64,000 nucleotides of DNA, taken from positions 186,001-250,000 of the forward strand of contig NZ_JAIELN010000012.1 in assembly GCF_019753045.1 (NCBI RefSeq), in the 5' to 3' direction. Source of the DNA: Hyphomicrobium sp. (GTDB taxonomy: Bacteria > Pseudomonadota > Alphaproteobacteria > Rhizobiales > Hyphomicrobiaceae). The notes below the pieces were generated by a model. It saw only the letters and a list, made by a program, of their open reading frames with translations. It was not told the origin of the DNA and did no database searches. The position numbers and the translations under genes are program-made. Below are positions 18,047 through 27,268 of the stretch, piece by piece (position 1 is the first letter of the stretch; each line of letters opens with the position of its first letter).

Positions 18047-18562
18047 TCAGCCGGCGTAGATGTTCTCTCCGAAGGGCATATCAGTGATGCCCGGCTTGAT
18101 GCCAAATCCCGTCAGCAGAGCGTGTACCTGTCCGCGGTGGTGGGTCTGATGATTGAAGAGGTGCGTGAAGAGTAGGGCCTTGGGCCGGGTTATCTCGCGG
18201 CCCGTCGCCCCCGAGATCCAAGTCAGATCACCTTCGAGGGCCGAAGGCTCGAGTCCATCCGCCCATTTCTGGATGATGCCATCGAAACGAATGCGCTCTT
18301 CCTTAAGCGCGTCCCAGTGCTCAAAGAGCGAAAGGCCATCGGGTATGGTCGCTTTCGCAGGGGGCGGGCAAGCACTGAACCGGTGTAACCAAGTTTGGTC
18401 GGCCCACAGGATATGGTTCAGGGTGGCGTGGATCGAGCCGAAGAATCCGCCTCGATCCTCTTTGCGCTGCGCGTCGCTCAGTTCTTCGGACGCGCCGTAA
18501 ACATTGGCGTTTTGCCAAGAGTTATAGCGCGCCAGCGTGCGAACATAGTTTGGCGAGATCAT
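18047..18562 (-). CDS. DinB-family (DfsB-like) metal-dependent protein
   Basis: A 171-residue four-helix protein of the DinB/YfiT superfamily. Start MISPNYVRTLARYNSWQNANVY is typical (ARYNxWxN). The three putative metal-binding histidines are in IHATLNHILWADQTWLHRF (about residues 45-60) and LFTHLFNHQTHHRGQVHALL (about 133-150). The family includes thiol-dependent transferases and isomerases and some DNA-damage-induced proteins of unknown role; no specific reaction can be assigned. It lies 55 bases after ndk on the same strand and ends near the hairpin triplet, which may serve as its 3' end. Confidence 0.85.
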   Translation of the reverse strand: MISPNYVRTLARYNSWQNANVYGASEELSDAQRKEDRGGFFGSIHATLNHILWADQTWLHRFSACPPPAKATIPDGLSLFEHWDALKEERIRFDGIIQKWADGLEPSALEGDLTWISGATGREITRPKALLFTHLFNHQTHHRGQVHALLTGFGIKPGITDMPFGENIYAG

Positions 18563-18617
18563 CGGCCGTCTTCTCCGAGCGTTATGATCCGAACGAGAGC
18601 GGCCGACTTCTTATCGT

Positions 18618-19040
18618 TCAGCCGACGATTTCATCGAGGCGGAAATTGAGGGTGATTTCGCGATCGGCAGCAGCGGCGCTGTCGGATCCGTGCGTCGAAT
18701 TCGAGCCCTTGGATTCGGCGAAAAGCTTGCGGATCGTGCCCTCTGCCGCCTCTTTCGGGTCGGTTGCGCCCATGACTTCGCGGTATTTCGCGATGGCATT
18801 TTCGCCTTCCAGAACCTGGAGAACGACGGGGCCGGATGTCATGAAATCTACGAGTTCGCCGTAAAATGGCCGCGCCTTGTGTTCTTCATAGAATTTCTCA
18901 GCCTGCGCACGGGTCCACCGTACACGCTTCTGAGCCACGATACGCAGGCCGGCATCTTCGATCACGGCGTTGATTTTGCCGGTGAGATTGCGGCGCGTTG
19001 CGTCCGGCTTAATAATGGAAAACGTGCGTTCGATGGCCAT
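18618..19040 (-). CDS. ndk: Nucleoside diphosphate kinase
   Basis: A 140-residue enzyme balancing nucleoside triphosphate pools by phosphohistidine transfer. Signature [15 protein letters not shown] at the N-terminus, [23 protein letters not shown] in the middle, and the active-site histidine in NSTHGSDS (about residue 117). Length and sequence are canonical. It is the first gene of a minus-strand pair with the DinB-family gene and divergent from the GYF_2 gene across 239 bases; a short CGCCCG-ATTGA-CGGGCG hairpin lies in that gap. Confidence 0.97.
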   Translation of the reverse strand: MAIERTFSIIKPDATRRNLTGKINAVIEDAGLRIVAQKRVRWTRAQAEKFYEEHKARPFYGELVDFMTSGPVVLQVLEGENAIAKYREVMGATDPKEAAEGTIRKLFAESKGSNSTHGSDSAAAADREITLNFRLDEIVG

Positions 19041-19279
19041 AAGTCTGTCTCGCTTTGCGGATTTTATGTGGGGTGAGCGGGCTTATAGCGATGCGAACAG
19101 CCAGCAGCAAGCGCCCGACGTGGTCGCTTCGAAGCAATCGGTTGCACGTCGCACGTAAAAGTCTTGGTTTACCGCATAATCGCCCGATTGACGGGCGCAA
19201 TTGCGTATGAACAGTGTGGGCCGGCGCAAAGCGCACGGTCGGGAGGTTAGGCATTGACGCCTACGTGTGCGAAGAAGCG

Positions 19280-20710
19280 ATGATGACGGTACAGGCCAAC
19301 GAAATTCAGTGGTATATCGCCCGCGACGGTAAGCAGCACGGGCCGCTGACTGACGTCGAAATGCGCACGTTTGTCGCGCACAATTATCTTCGTTTGAGCG
19401 ATCTCATCTGGCGGCCGGGTATGCCCGAGTGGCAATCGGCTCCAACCGTTTTTCCGACCGCGTTCGAAGCACTCGGTGAGGAACCAAAGCCAGCTCCTGC
19501 CCGCTCGCAGTCGCCAAGCCCGAGCACACTCAATCAGCCGGCGCGTTATTCCAATGTTGCTCCGCCTCCTCATGACGCCCACGGGGCCGACTACGCACAG
19601 GAAGTGGCGGCGCGGCCAGAGCGCAGCATCGTAAAGCGCCTGGCGCTTGCCAGCGTTGCCGTTACGCTCATCGGGGGCGGCGCATTTGCGCTTGCGACGT
19701 ATCGCGGCCCGATCTCTGAAATGGTTTCAGGTTCTTCCGCCGGTACATCGGCCGACAACGCGCCGATCGTTTCCGCCCCGCCCGACGCGCACGCCACGAA
19801 CACGCTTGCAGACACGCAGACGACGGGCGCTCAGCCCGCCGAGCAAGCGGCCGTCACCGCATCGGCGGCGCCCAGCGCAAACGACGTCATAAGCGGCCCG
19901 CCATCCCCGCCGCCGGGCGAGACGACGACCGCGTCCGTATCGACGCCCTCGCCGCAACCCGATCCCGCGCCTGCCGCCGATACATCGAACGCTCCGACGC
20001 AAGTCGCGGCTATCGATACGCAACCGCCGGTCGCTGCGCCCTCAACGGGGGTCGATGGTTCGCCGCTCGATCAACGCCTGCAAAAAGTAGCTGTGTGGGC
20101 GCTGATCAAGAAAGAATACCCGAGCTGGTACACCTCTCAGATTGGAGATGCGAACAAGCTCGTTGCCGACAACAAGTCCGATAACGAAGTCGCCGCTCTG
20201 TTGGCGCAGGGTCTTGTCGATCTCCGGCGGAAGAATGCCGAGAAGGCTTTGCTCGCGAGTTCGGACAGGCTGCAGGCAATCGCGCAGGCTTTCCTCGATC
20301 ACCTGAAGTCGCTCAGACAGCAGAGCGTCAGCGCCTGCTTCGGCTTCATTTCGAAAGGCGAGACGAGCCCGGCCGTCGTGCAGATGATGGAGCATCCGGA
20401 GACGGCGACCGCCCTCAACGCACAGGCCGGCGCGATCTTCGAAGCCATCTCGGAAGGCACCAAGGCTCCGGTCAAGCATGACTCGGCCGTGAAGAGCGAT
20501 TACGACCTCCTGATCAAGGAGCTCAGCAAGCTCGGCTGGAAAGAGGAAGATCTGCAGGTCTTTTCGAACCCGAAACTGCTTGCGAAGCGCGAGCCGGAGC
20601 AGGTCTGCAAGATGGTGCAGGATTGGTTCGTCGCGCACCTCGCGGTGCAGGACAAAGCGGTCCGCGACCGGCTGCTCTTCGAAACGTTGAAGCCTGTGGT
20701 ATCGGGCTGA
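19280..20710 (+). CDS. GYF_2-domain single-pass membrane protein of unknown function
   Basis: About 476 residues. The N-terminal part (IQWYIARDGKQHGPLTDVEM to the WRPGMPEWQSA stretch, about residues 8-60) is a GYF_2 (DUF4339) domain, a small cytoplasmic module that probably binds peptides. One transmembrane helix follows (LALASVAVTLIGGGAFALAT, about 121-140), then a low-complexity Pro/Ala/Thr/Ser linker of about 100 residues, then an alpha-helical C-terminal domain of about 200 residues that would lie in the periplasm (LQKVAVWALIKKEYPSWY onward, with two isolated cysteines). The C-terminal domain is not recognised. The start ATG ATG at 19280/19283 is chosen because it precedes the GYF_2 domain. 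It sits 4 bases before the DUF3147 gene. Confidence 0.75.
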   Translation: MMTVQANEIQWYIARDGKQHGPLTDVEMRTFVAHNYLRLSDLIWRPGMPEWQSAPTVFPTAFEALGEEPKPAPARSQSPSPSTLNQPARYSNVAPPPHDAHGADYAQEVAARPERSIVKRLALASVAVTLIGGGAFALATYRGPISEMVSGSSAGTSADNAPIVSAPPDAHATNTLADTQTTGAQPAEQAAVTASAAPSANDVISGPPSPPPGETTTASVSTPSPQPDPAPAADTSNAPTQVAAIDTQPPVAAPSTGVDGSPLDQRLQKVAVWALIKKEYPSWYTSQIGDANKLVADNKSDNEVAALLAQGLVDLRRKNAEKALLASSDRLQAIAQAFLDHLKSLRQQSVSACFGFISKGETSPAVVQMMEHPETATALNAQAGAIFEAISEGTKAPVKHDSAVKSDYDLLIKELSKLGWKEEDLQVFSNPKLLAKREPEQVCKMVQDWFVAHLAVQDKAVRDRLLFETLKPVVSG

Positions 20711-20714
20711 CGCG

Positions 20715-21065
20715 ATGCTTTACACCGGGATCAAGGTTCTCGTGACCGCGGTTCTGGTGGTAGCGATTTCCGAAGTGGCAAAGCGCTCAACGCTTTTCGG
20801 CGGCATACTCGCGTCTCTGCCGCTCACCTCGCTTTTGGCATTCATCTGGCTTTATGGTGAAACCGGCGACGCCGCCAAGGTCGCCAGCCTTTCCTACAAC
20901 ATCTTTTGGTACGTGCTGCCGTCGCTCGTGCTGTTTATCGTTTTGCCCCTGTTACTGGCGCGGGGCTTCGATTTCTGGCTGAGCCTCGCGATTGCCTGCG
21001 CCGCGACGTTCGCTGCCTACACGCTCATGTCCCTGCTTCTGGCGCGCTTTGGCGTAACTCTCTGA
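20715..21065 (+). CDS. DUF3147 family membrane protein
   Basis: A 116-residue polytopic protein with about four hydrophobic helices (residues 4-20, 26-46, 60-84, 88-112). It contains EVAKRSTLFGGILASLPLTS and a conserved-looking W-LYGETGD loop. It resembles DUF3147 inner-membrane proteins, for which no function is known. It starts 4 bases after the GYF_2-domain gene, so the two are probably translated together, and ends 41 bases before the ABC-F gene. Confidence 0.75.
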   Translation: MLYTGIKVLVTAVLVVAISEVAKRSTLFGGILASLPLTSLLAFIWLYGETGDAAKVASLSYNIFWYVLPSLVLFIVLPLLLARGFDFWLSLAIACAATFAAYTLMSLLLARFGVTL

Positions 21066-21106
21066 CCCAGTGACAGGACGCAGCGGACCGGCTATCCGCA
21101 TCGCCT

Positions 21107-23008
21107 ATGCTTCATATCAACGATCTCACCTATCGCATCGAAGGCAAACCGATCCTGGCATCGGCGACGGCCGCCATTCCGTCGGGCCATAAGGTCGGGC
21201 TGGTCGGGCGCAACGGCGCGGGCAAGACGACGCTGCTTAGGCTGCTGAAAGGTGAGATCGCGCCTGACGACGGGTCGATTTCCATTCCGCGAAATGCCCG
21301 CCTCGGCCATGTCGCGCAGGAGGCTCCGGGCGGCGATGCGAGCCTCATCGATTGGGTGCTTTCCGCCGATACGGAACGGGCAAGCCTGCTGGCGGAAGCC
21401 GAGCACGCCACAGATCCCGAGCGCATCGCCGAAATCCAAATGCGGCTGACCGACATCGACGCGCACTCGGCGCCGTCTCGTGCGGCGCGCATTCTCTCCG
21501 GCCTCGGCTTCGACGAGGAAGCGCAGCGGCGTCCATGCCGGGAATTCTCGGGCGGCTGGCGCATGCGCGTGGCGCTCGGCGCGATATTGTTCATGAAGCC
21601 CGACATTCTGCTGCTCGACGAGCCGACGAACTACCTCGATCTCGAAGGCACGCTCTGGCTCGAAAACCATTTGAAGGGCTATCCGCACACCGTGCTGATC
21701 GTCAGCCACGATCGCGATCTCCTTAACCGCGCCGTGTCGACGATCATGCATCTCGATCGGGGCAAGCTGACGCTTTATTCCGGCGGCTACGATGATTTCG
21801 AGGAGACGCGCCGCGAAAAGCAGCGCCTCGAAATGAAGCTGAAGAAAAAGCAGGACGAGCAGCGCCGGCATTTGCAGGCCTTCATCGATCGCTTCAAGGC
21901 GAAGGCGACCAAGGCTGCTCAGGCGCAGAGCCGCGTCAAGGCGCTCGCGAAAATGCAGCCGATCGCTGCGCAAGTCGACGACCGGGTCGTGCCGTTCCAC
22001 TTTCCCGATCCTCAGAAGATCATCGCGAGCCCGATCTTGCGCATCGAAAAAGCGAGCGCCGGCTATGAGGCGGAGCGGCCTATTCTTTCCGGTATCGACC
22101 TTCGCATCGACAACGATGATCGCATCGCGCTGCTTGGGCAGAACGGCAACGGCAAGTCGACGCTCGCGAAGCTGATTGCGTCGCGCCTCAAGCCGCTGTC
22201 CGGGAATGTGTTCGGCGCGCAGAAGGTCGAGGTCGGATATTTCGCGCAGCATCAGCTCGACGATTTGCTGCCGAATGCGACGCCTTACGACTACATGCTG
22301 AAGCTGATGCCGGACGCCACCGAGGCGCAACGGCGGACCAAGCTCGGCACGTTCGGCTTCAGCGCCGATAAGGCGGATACCGCGTGTGCGAAACTTTCGG
22401 GTGGCGAGAAGGCGCGACTGCTGCTGGCGCTCACTGCGTTCCATGGCCCGCATGTGCTGATCCTCGACGAGCCGACGAACCACCTCGACGTCGACAGCCG
22501 CGAAGCGCTGATCCACGCGCTGATGGAATACAACGGCGCCGTCATTCTGATCAGCCACGACCGGCATTTGATCGAAGCGACTGCGGATCGGCTCCTGCTC
22601 GTGCGCAACGGTGCCGTGTCCTCATATGACGGAGACATGGATACTTATCGTTCGCTGCTGCTCGAGGAGCGCGGCGCGCGGACTTCAGAGCGGCGCGACG
22701 AAGGTGGTGCGGACGGCCGTTCATCTCGCACCGACCAGCGCCGCGCGGCGGCCGAGAAGCGGGCCGAGCTCGCACCTTTGAAAAAGGCAATGGTCGCCGC
22801 CGAGAAGCAGGTCGATAAGCTCACGAAAGAAATTGCCGCTCTCGATGCGGTGCTCGGAGATATGGAAATTTACAGCGCCGATCCTCCGCGTGCGCAGGCT
22901 GCCGCATTGAAGCGCGGTCAGTTGGTCCGTGAGCTGCAGGCTGCGGAAGATGCCTGGCTCGCTGCAACAGAGGACTACGAAGGCGCATCCGCCGCAGTCG
23001 AAGCTTAG
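21107..23008 (+). CDS. ABC-F family ATPase (Uup/EttA-like)
   Basis: A 633-residue soluble protein with two ABC domains and no membrane part. Domain 1: Walker A GRNGAGKTT (about residues 35-43), signature FSGGWRMRVALG, Walker B LLLDEPTNYLD. A basic linker (ETRREKQRLEMKLKKKQDEQ) follows, then domain 2: GQNGNGKST, signature LSGGEKARLLLA, LILDEPTNHLD. The C-terminus is a charged coiled coil (PLKKAMVAAEKQVDKLTKEI). ABC-F proteins act on the ribosome, or for Uup on ribosome and replication-related structures. The exact paralogue is not certain; the C-terminal coiled coil favours a Uup/YheS-like member. Confidence 0.92.
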   Translation: MLHINDLTYRIEGKPILASATAAIPSGHKVGLVGRNGAGKTTLLRLLKGEIAPDDGSISIPRNARLGHVAQEAPGGDASLIDWVLSADTERASLLAEAEHATDPERIAEIQMRLTDIDAHSAPSRAARILSGLGFDEEAQRRPCREFSGGWRMRVALGAILFMKPDILLLDEPTNYLDLEGTLWLENHLKGYPHTVLIVSHDRDLLNRAVSTIMHLDRGKLTLYSGGYDDFEETRREKQRLEMKLKKKQDEQRRHLQAFIDRFKAKATKAAQAQSRVKALAKMQPIAAQVDDRVVPFHFPDPQKIIASPILRIEKASAGYEAERPILSGIDLRIDNDDRIALLGQNGNGKSTLAKLIASRLKPLSGNVFGAQKVEVGYFAQHQLDDLLPNATPYDYMLKLMPDATEAQRRTKLGTFGFSADKADTACAKLSGGEKARLLLALTAFHGPHVLILDEPTNHLDVDSREALIHALMEYNGAVILISHDRHLIEATADRLLLVRNGAVSSYDGDMDTYRSLLLEERGARTSERRDEGGADGRSSRTDQRRAAAEKRAELAPLKKAMVAAEKQVDKLTKEIAALDAVLGDMEIYSADPPRAQAAALKRGQLVRELQAAEDAWLAATEDYEGASAAVEA

Positions 23009-23178
23009 ACGGCAAGTTCAGCGCCCCCGCGTCATCGCGGTTTGGGCGAATTCGCCGCGACTTTCCACATCTGGCCACATCTGGACGAAACGGGATTCGG
23101 AACCCATTTGAGTTTCTAGAAGTTCAGATGTCGCGCAGGTCCAGTGCCCCCGCGTTACTGCGCTAGTAGAGAACAGCC

Positions 23179-23484
23179 ATGCAGCAAAAATTCGTCTATC
23201 ACCCGCTCAATCGCACGAACCAGCCTCGCGCGCACGCCGCGAGCGCAAAGTTGGTGGTTTCTGAATACCTTGCTTATGTCGCGATGCTCTCGATTGCGGT
23301 CGTAATCGCGATCATCACGTTTGCTTATGCGGCCAACATCACCGTTCGTTGGCTCCATGCCGTCGCCGGTCCGAACTATTTCGCGACGACGACGCAGCCG
23401 GTCGCGCGATCAGGCGGGACAATTACGGCGCCGACAAAATTTGCGATGCTTCCAGCCACCGAGACAGCGGCCGTCAAGAACTGA
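23179..23484 (+). CDS. Small single-pass membrane protein, 101 aa
   Basis: Starts MQQKFVYHPLNRTNQPRAHA. One transmembrane helix at about residues 33-56 (YVAMLSIAVVIAIITFAYAA), with a short N-terminal cytoplasmic part and a Thr/Ala-rich tail. No family is recognised. The gene is followed by a good terminator, which supports it being transcribed. The 170 bases before it contain a CCACATCTGG direct repeat and two similar CAG-GCCCCCGCGT segments of unknown meaning. Confidence 0.6.
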   Translation: MQQKFVYHPLNRTNQPRAHAASAKLVVSEYLAYVAMLSIAVVIAIITFAYAANITVRWLHAVAGPNYFATTTQPVARSGGTITAPTKFAMLPATETAAVKN

Positions 23485-23525
23485 TCGGCGTTCGCGTTTT
23501 TAGTCTGACATCGCAGATCGATTAG

Positions 23526-23561
23526 GTCATCCTCAGCATAAGCCGAGGATGACATTTTTTT
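23526..23561 (+). terminator. Rho-independent terminator
   Basis: GTCATCCTC (23526-23534) pairs with GAGGATGAC (23545-23553), with a short inner GC/GC pair, followed by seven T (23555-23561). It ends the small membrane protein gene and overlaps the stop codon of convergent glyS, so it may act on both transcripts. Confidence 0.9.
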
Positions 23562-25650
23562 ATCCGCTGATCTTCGAGAAGTCGGCGACGGTCAGCGTCG
23601 CGGCGCGGATTTCAGACAGGAGCCGCAAACGGTTCTCGCGCAATTTCGGATCGGCGACGTTGACGAGAATTTTGTCGAAGAACTGATCGACGGGCCCCCG
23701 CAATTCAGAAAGCGCGCGCATGGCACCTGCGAAATTCTCGACCTGAATCGCACCGACCGTATCCTGCTTCACCGCCTCGATAGCGGCTGCAAGCGCGACT
23801 TCCTCTTTCTCCGTCAGGAGCGAGAGGTCGTAGGGACCGGCGTGGGATTTCTTGTCCTTCTTCTCCTCGATGGCGAGGATGTTCGCAGCACGCTTGACGC
23901 CGGCGAGCAGGTTTGCGCCGTCGTCCGATTTCAGGAATGCGTCGAGCGCTTCGACGCGGCGGACGATCAGCGCAAGATCGTCCTGGCCGCCGAGCGCGAA
24001 CACCGCGTCGATGAGATCGTGGCGCTTGCCTTGTTCGCGGAGGAAGACCTTCAGACGATCGGCGAAGAAGGCGAGAAGGTCATCGGCTAATCCTGAGGCG
24101 GATTTTACAGTGATCTTCTGTAGAGCAAGGCCCTGTTTTATGTGCTTGCCGAGCGGAACGCGCAGATCATTCTCCAGCACGATGCGGATGACGCCGAGCG
24201 CGGCGCGGCGGAGCTGATAAGGGTCGCCCGATCCTGTCGGCTTTTCATCGATGGCCCAGAAGCCGACGAGGGTATCGAGCTTATCGGCGAGCGCGACGGC
24301 AACGGCGACGGCGACGGCGTCGCCCTGGTCTTCGCGCGGCACGATGTCGGTCGGGCCCTTCGGCTTGTAGTGCAGTTCGATGGCTCGGGCGATTTCCGGC
24401 TTGGTGCCGACGTGCTCCGCGTAGTAGCGGCCCATCAGACCTTGAAGCTCTGGGAATTCGCCGACCATTTCGGACACGAGATCCGCCTTGCAGAGACCAG
24501 CAGCGCGGCGTGCGTCCTGCGGATCGGCGTCGCACGCTCCTGCGAGCTCGAATGCCAACTCTTCGATGCGATCGACGCGATCCTTCTGGCTTCCGAGCTT
24601 TTCGTGGAAGGTGATGCCCGCGAGCTTGCCCGCCATTTCGCCGAGTGGGTGCTTCAGATCCTGGTCCCAGAAGAACTTGGCGTCCGAGAGACGCGCGCGG
24701 ATGACCTTCTCGTTACCCGAGACAATCTGCGCGCCGCCGTCTGTCGCGACGAGGTTCGACACGAGCAGGAATTTGTTGGCGAGCTTCTTCGACTTCGGAT
24801 CGCGCAGCGAGAAGCACTTCTGATGCGTCTTCATCGACGTCATCAGGACTTCGCCCGGCACTTCCAGGAAGGATTTGTCGAATGCGCCCATCAGCACGAC
24901 CGGCCATTCCGTGAGACCCGCGTTCTCGGCCAGCAGCGCCTCGTCCGCGACGAGTTCGAGCTTTGCTTCTTTGGCGAGCGCATGCGCCTGATCGGAGATC
25001 GTGGCTGCGCGCTTCGCGGCATCGAGCACCACGTGATGCGCGAAGAGCTTCTCTTCGTATTCGTCGAAGTTCTTGACCTTGAACGGTCCCGGTCCGAGGA
25101 AGCGATGGCCGCGTGTTTCGTTGCCTGTGGGCAGGCCTGCGATTTCGAACGGCACGACCTTGCCGCCGAGCAAGCAGAGCACGGACTGCAAGGGGCGCAC
25201 CCACTGGAAGGGCGACGACCCCCAGCGCATCGATTTCGGCCACGGGAATTTGTTTGCGACGTCCATCACCGTCTCAGCGATGATCTCGGGCGCAGGGCGG
25301 CCGGGCTTCTCAATTTTGGCGACGTAATAGTCGCCCTTCTTCGCGTCCTTGACGATCGTCGCGTCGCCGATCGACGCGAGGCCTGCGGACTTCAGGAAGC
25401 CTTGCACAGCCTGATCCGGAGCGCCGACGCGCGGACCCTTCTTTTCTTCCGAGATGGCGGGAGAGCCTTGGGGAACATTCTCGATGACGAGCGCCAACCG
25501 CCGCGGCGTTGAAAAACTACGCGCTTCGCCGACGTCGAGACCGCGCGCTTTGAGGCCGTCGATAACGAGGCGCTTCAAATCCTCCGCTGCGCGCGATTGC
25601 ATGCGCGCCGGAATCTCCTCCGACAAGAGCTCAAGTAGAAGTTCAGACAT
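23560..25650 (-). CDS. glyS: Glycine-tRNA ligase beta subunit
   Basis: A 696-residue beta chain of the two-subunit (alpha2beta2) bacterial glycyl-tRNA synthetase, which charges tRNA-Gly. The N-terminus MSELLLELLSEEIPARMQSRA is the family hallmark; WPKSMRWGSSPFQWVRPL, FTSP-like repeats and the HD-like region (DPQDARRAAGLCKADLVSEMVGEFPELQG) follow, with the tRNA-binding DALR-like domain at the C-terminus. Normal length. It lies downstream of glyQ and the small Pro/Ala-rich protein on the same strand, with a hairpin-rich repeat in the 141-base gap before it. Confidence 0.97.
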   Translation of the reverse strand: MSELLLELLSEEIPARMQSRAAEDLKRLVIDGLKARGLDVGEARSFSTPRRLALVIENVPQGSPAISEEKKGPRVGAPDQAVQGFLKSAGLASIGDATIVKDAKKGDYYVAKIEKPGRPAPEIIAETVMDVANKFPWPKSMRWGSSPFQWVRPLQSVLCLLGGKVVPFEIAGLPTGNETRGHRFLGPGPFKVKNFDEYEEKLFAHHVVLDAAKRAATISDQAHALAKEAKLELVADEALLAENAGLTEWPVVLMGAFDKSFLEVPGEVLMTSMKTHQKCFSLRDPKSKKLANKFLLVSNLVATDGGAQIVSGNEKVIRARLSDAKFFWDQDLKHPLGEMAGKLAGITFHEKLGSQKDRVDRIEELAFELAGACDADPQDARRAAGLCKADLVSEMVGEFPELQGLMGRYYAEHVGTKPEIARAIELHYKPKGPTDIVPREDQGDAVAVAVAVALADKLDTLVGFWAIDEKPTGSGDPYQLRRAALGVIRIVLENDLRVPLGKHIKQGLALQKITVKSASGLADDLLAFFADRLKVFLREQGKRHDLIDAVFALGGQDDLALIVRRVEALDAFLKSDDGANLLAGVKRAANILAIEEKKDKKSHAGPYDLSLLTEKEEVALAAAIEAVKQDTVGAIQVENFAGAMRALSELRGPVDQFFDKILVNVADPKLRENRLRLLSEIRAATLTVADFSKISG

Positions 25651-25710
25651 GCAAGATCGATCTCGGTGAAAATGGCTCTCGTCCCGTCATACAGGAAAGA
25701 GCGGGGCGAG

Positions 25711-25784
25711 GGGGAGAGATGCAGGCCGCATTTAGCGGCCCCTCACCAGAGGCCTCTCCCCATTGCGTGACGCAACGGGGAGAG
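25711..25784. repeat. Intergenic hairpin-rich repeat upstream of glyS
   Basis: GGGGAGAG (25711-25718) and a second GGGGAGAG (25777-25784) both complement CTCTCCCC (25754-25761), so two exclusive long stems are possible. Between them is GGCCGC/GCGGCC (25724-25729, 25735-25740). The right stem also contains a TTGCGT/ACGCAA hairpin. The CCCCTCACC...CTCTCCCC wording resembles short dispersed palindromes common between genes of Hyphomicrobiales; no other copy was seen in this window. Confidence 0.65.
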
Positions 25785-25791
25785 TAAGCCG

Positions 25792-26172
25792 TTAAGGATT
25801 GGTCTTCTCCGGCGCCGGAGTTTCCGGAGCTGGAGCCGGTGTGCTTTCGGGTGCCGGTGCCGCCGCCGGAGCTGCTGGCGCAGGAGCTGCCGGGGCAGGC
25901 TCAGCTGCGGGCGCGGGCGGCGGTGTTTCCGCCTTCATGGCCGCACCTTCGTCTGCAGTCGGCTTGTGTGCCGGCAGGATGCCCGCAGGAAGCGCCGCTC
26001 TGACCTTATGGCCGATGTCTCGCGTCGCGCCGGTCGTCTGGAGGTAACCGGTGCCGACGGCGACGAGAGCTACGAAAAACGCCAAGATCCAGGGCATTCG
26101 CCGCAGGATGAAGAAGCCGATAACGAGTAGCGGCACGGCAGTCGCAATTATGCCGAGGGTCGTGTCATTCAT
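25792..26172 (-). CDS. Pro/Ala-rich membrane protein between glyQ and glyS
   Basis: A 126-residue protein starting [20 protein letters not shown]. Two hydrophobic helices (about residues 6-22 and 28-46) are followed by a soluble stretch and a C-terminal tail of about 45 residues made almost only of Pro, Ala and Glu. The ATG at 26172 overlaps the glyQ stop as ATGA and has AGGAGG nine bases before it, so it is translated by coupling to glyQ. Function is unknown. Its place inside the glycyl-tRNA synthetase operon is the most notable thing about it. Confidence 0.75.
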   Translation of the reverse strand: MNDTTLGIIATAVPLLVIGFFILRRMPWILAFFVALVAVGTGYLQTTGATRDIGHKVRAALPAGILPAHKPTADEGAAMKAETPPPAPAAEPAPAAPAPAAPAAAPAPESTPAPAPETPAPEKTNP

Positions 26173-27119
26173 GCGCGTCCTCCTCCTTCTGTCTTTAGCC
26201 ACGCGGCGCAACAGGCTTTCGCCATGTCCCGGACGCGCAGGATGTAGCTCTGACGCTCTGTGACCGAAATCACTCCCCTAGCGTCGAGCAAGTTAAAGAT
26301 GTGGCTCGCTTTGATGCATTGATCGTAGGCGGGAAGCGCGAGCAAGTGCTCCTCGCCACCGTTCGCCCCGGCCTCGAGCAATGCTTTGCACTCGGCCTCA
26401 GCGTCTTTGAAATGGCGAAGCAGCACCTCGGTGTCGGCGTGCTCGAAGTTGAAACGGGAGTACTCGCGCTCGGCCTGCAGGAAGACGTCGCCGTACGTCA
26501 GGCGCTTGTCATCGTCGCGGCCGTTGAAATTGAGATCGTAGACGCGATCCACGCCCTGAACGTACATGGCGAGCCGCTCAAGACCGTAGGTGATCTCGCC
26601 AGCGACCGGATTGCAGTCGAAGCCGCCGACCTGCTGGAAGTAGGTGAATTGCGATACTTCCATGCCGTTGCACCAGACCTCCCAACCGAGACCCCAGGCG
26701 CCGAGCGTCGGGCTTTCCCAGTCGTCTTCGACGAAGCGAACATCGTTCAGCGCGGTATCGATGCCGATGGCCTCGAGACTCGCGAGATAGAGCTCCTGGA
26801 TATTCGCCGGAGACGGCTTCATGATGACCTGGAACTGGTAGTAGTGCTGCAGCCGGTTCGGGTTTTCCCCGTAGCGGCCGTCTTTCGGACGGCGCGAGGG
26901 CTGCACGTAGGCGGCGGACCAGGATTTCGGGCCGAGCGCGCGTAATGTCGTTGCCGGATGAAAGGTGCCCGCCCCCACCTCCATGTCGTAGGGCTGGAGG
27001 ATGACGCAGCCCTGGGCGCTCCAGAAGCTCTGCAACGTCAAAATGAGGTCCTGAAAGGCTTCTTTGGGGCGCAACGCTTGGAGCCGTGCGGCCCTGGTGG
27101 AAACCGTCGTTTGGGGCAT
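26169..27119 (-). CDS. glyQ: Glycine-tRNA ligase alpha subunit
   Basis: A 316-residue catalytic alpha chain (class II aminoacyl-tRNA synthetase fold) that forms glycyl-adenylate. Seen: [31 protein letters not shown] near the N-terminus, [29 protein letters not shown] (motif 2 region), and [18 protein letters not shown]. The protein ends a few residues longer than many homologues. It is first in the operon glyQ - Pro/Ala-rich protein - glyS. Confidence 0.97.
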   Translation of the reverse strand: MPQTTVSTRAARLQALRPKEAFQDLILTLQSFWSAQGCVILQPYDMEVGAGTFHPATTLRALGPKSWSAAYVQPSRRPKDGRYGENPNRLQHYYQFQVIMKPSPANIQELYLASLEAIGIDTALNDVRFVEDDWESPTLGAWGLGWEVWCNGMEVSQFTYFQQVGGFDCNPVAGEITYGLERLAMYVQGVDRVYDLNFNGRDDDKRLTYGDVFLQAEREYSRFNFEHADTEVLLRHFKDAEAECKALLEAGANGGEEHLLALPAYDQCIKASHIFNLLDARGVISVTERQSYILRVRDMAKACCAAWLKTEGGGRA

Positions 27120-27268
27120 TGTCTTTTGCTCGTTCGGGCTTAATTCGCGGGCAATATACGCGTTAACGGCACCTTGTCACGCTCGGAGAAGCGGTAATGG
27201 GGCTTTCATGCACCGCGCGCAAGCACGGCTTCAGCCCGCAGCGACTTGGCTTTGGATGATAGTAATTC

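Noticed and set aside
17723..18175. 150-residue plus-strand frame over the hairpin triplet
   Set aside because: The repeats explain the sequence; a frame through three palindromes is expected by chance at this GC level.
21092..22567. 491-residue minus-strand frame inside the ABC-F gene
   Set aside because: Antisense frame of a well-conserved ATPase; composition is typical of reversed codons.
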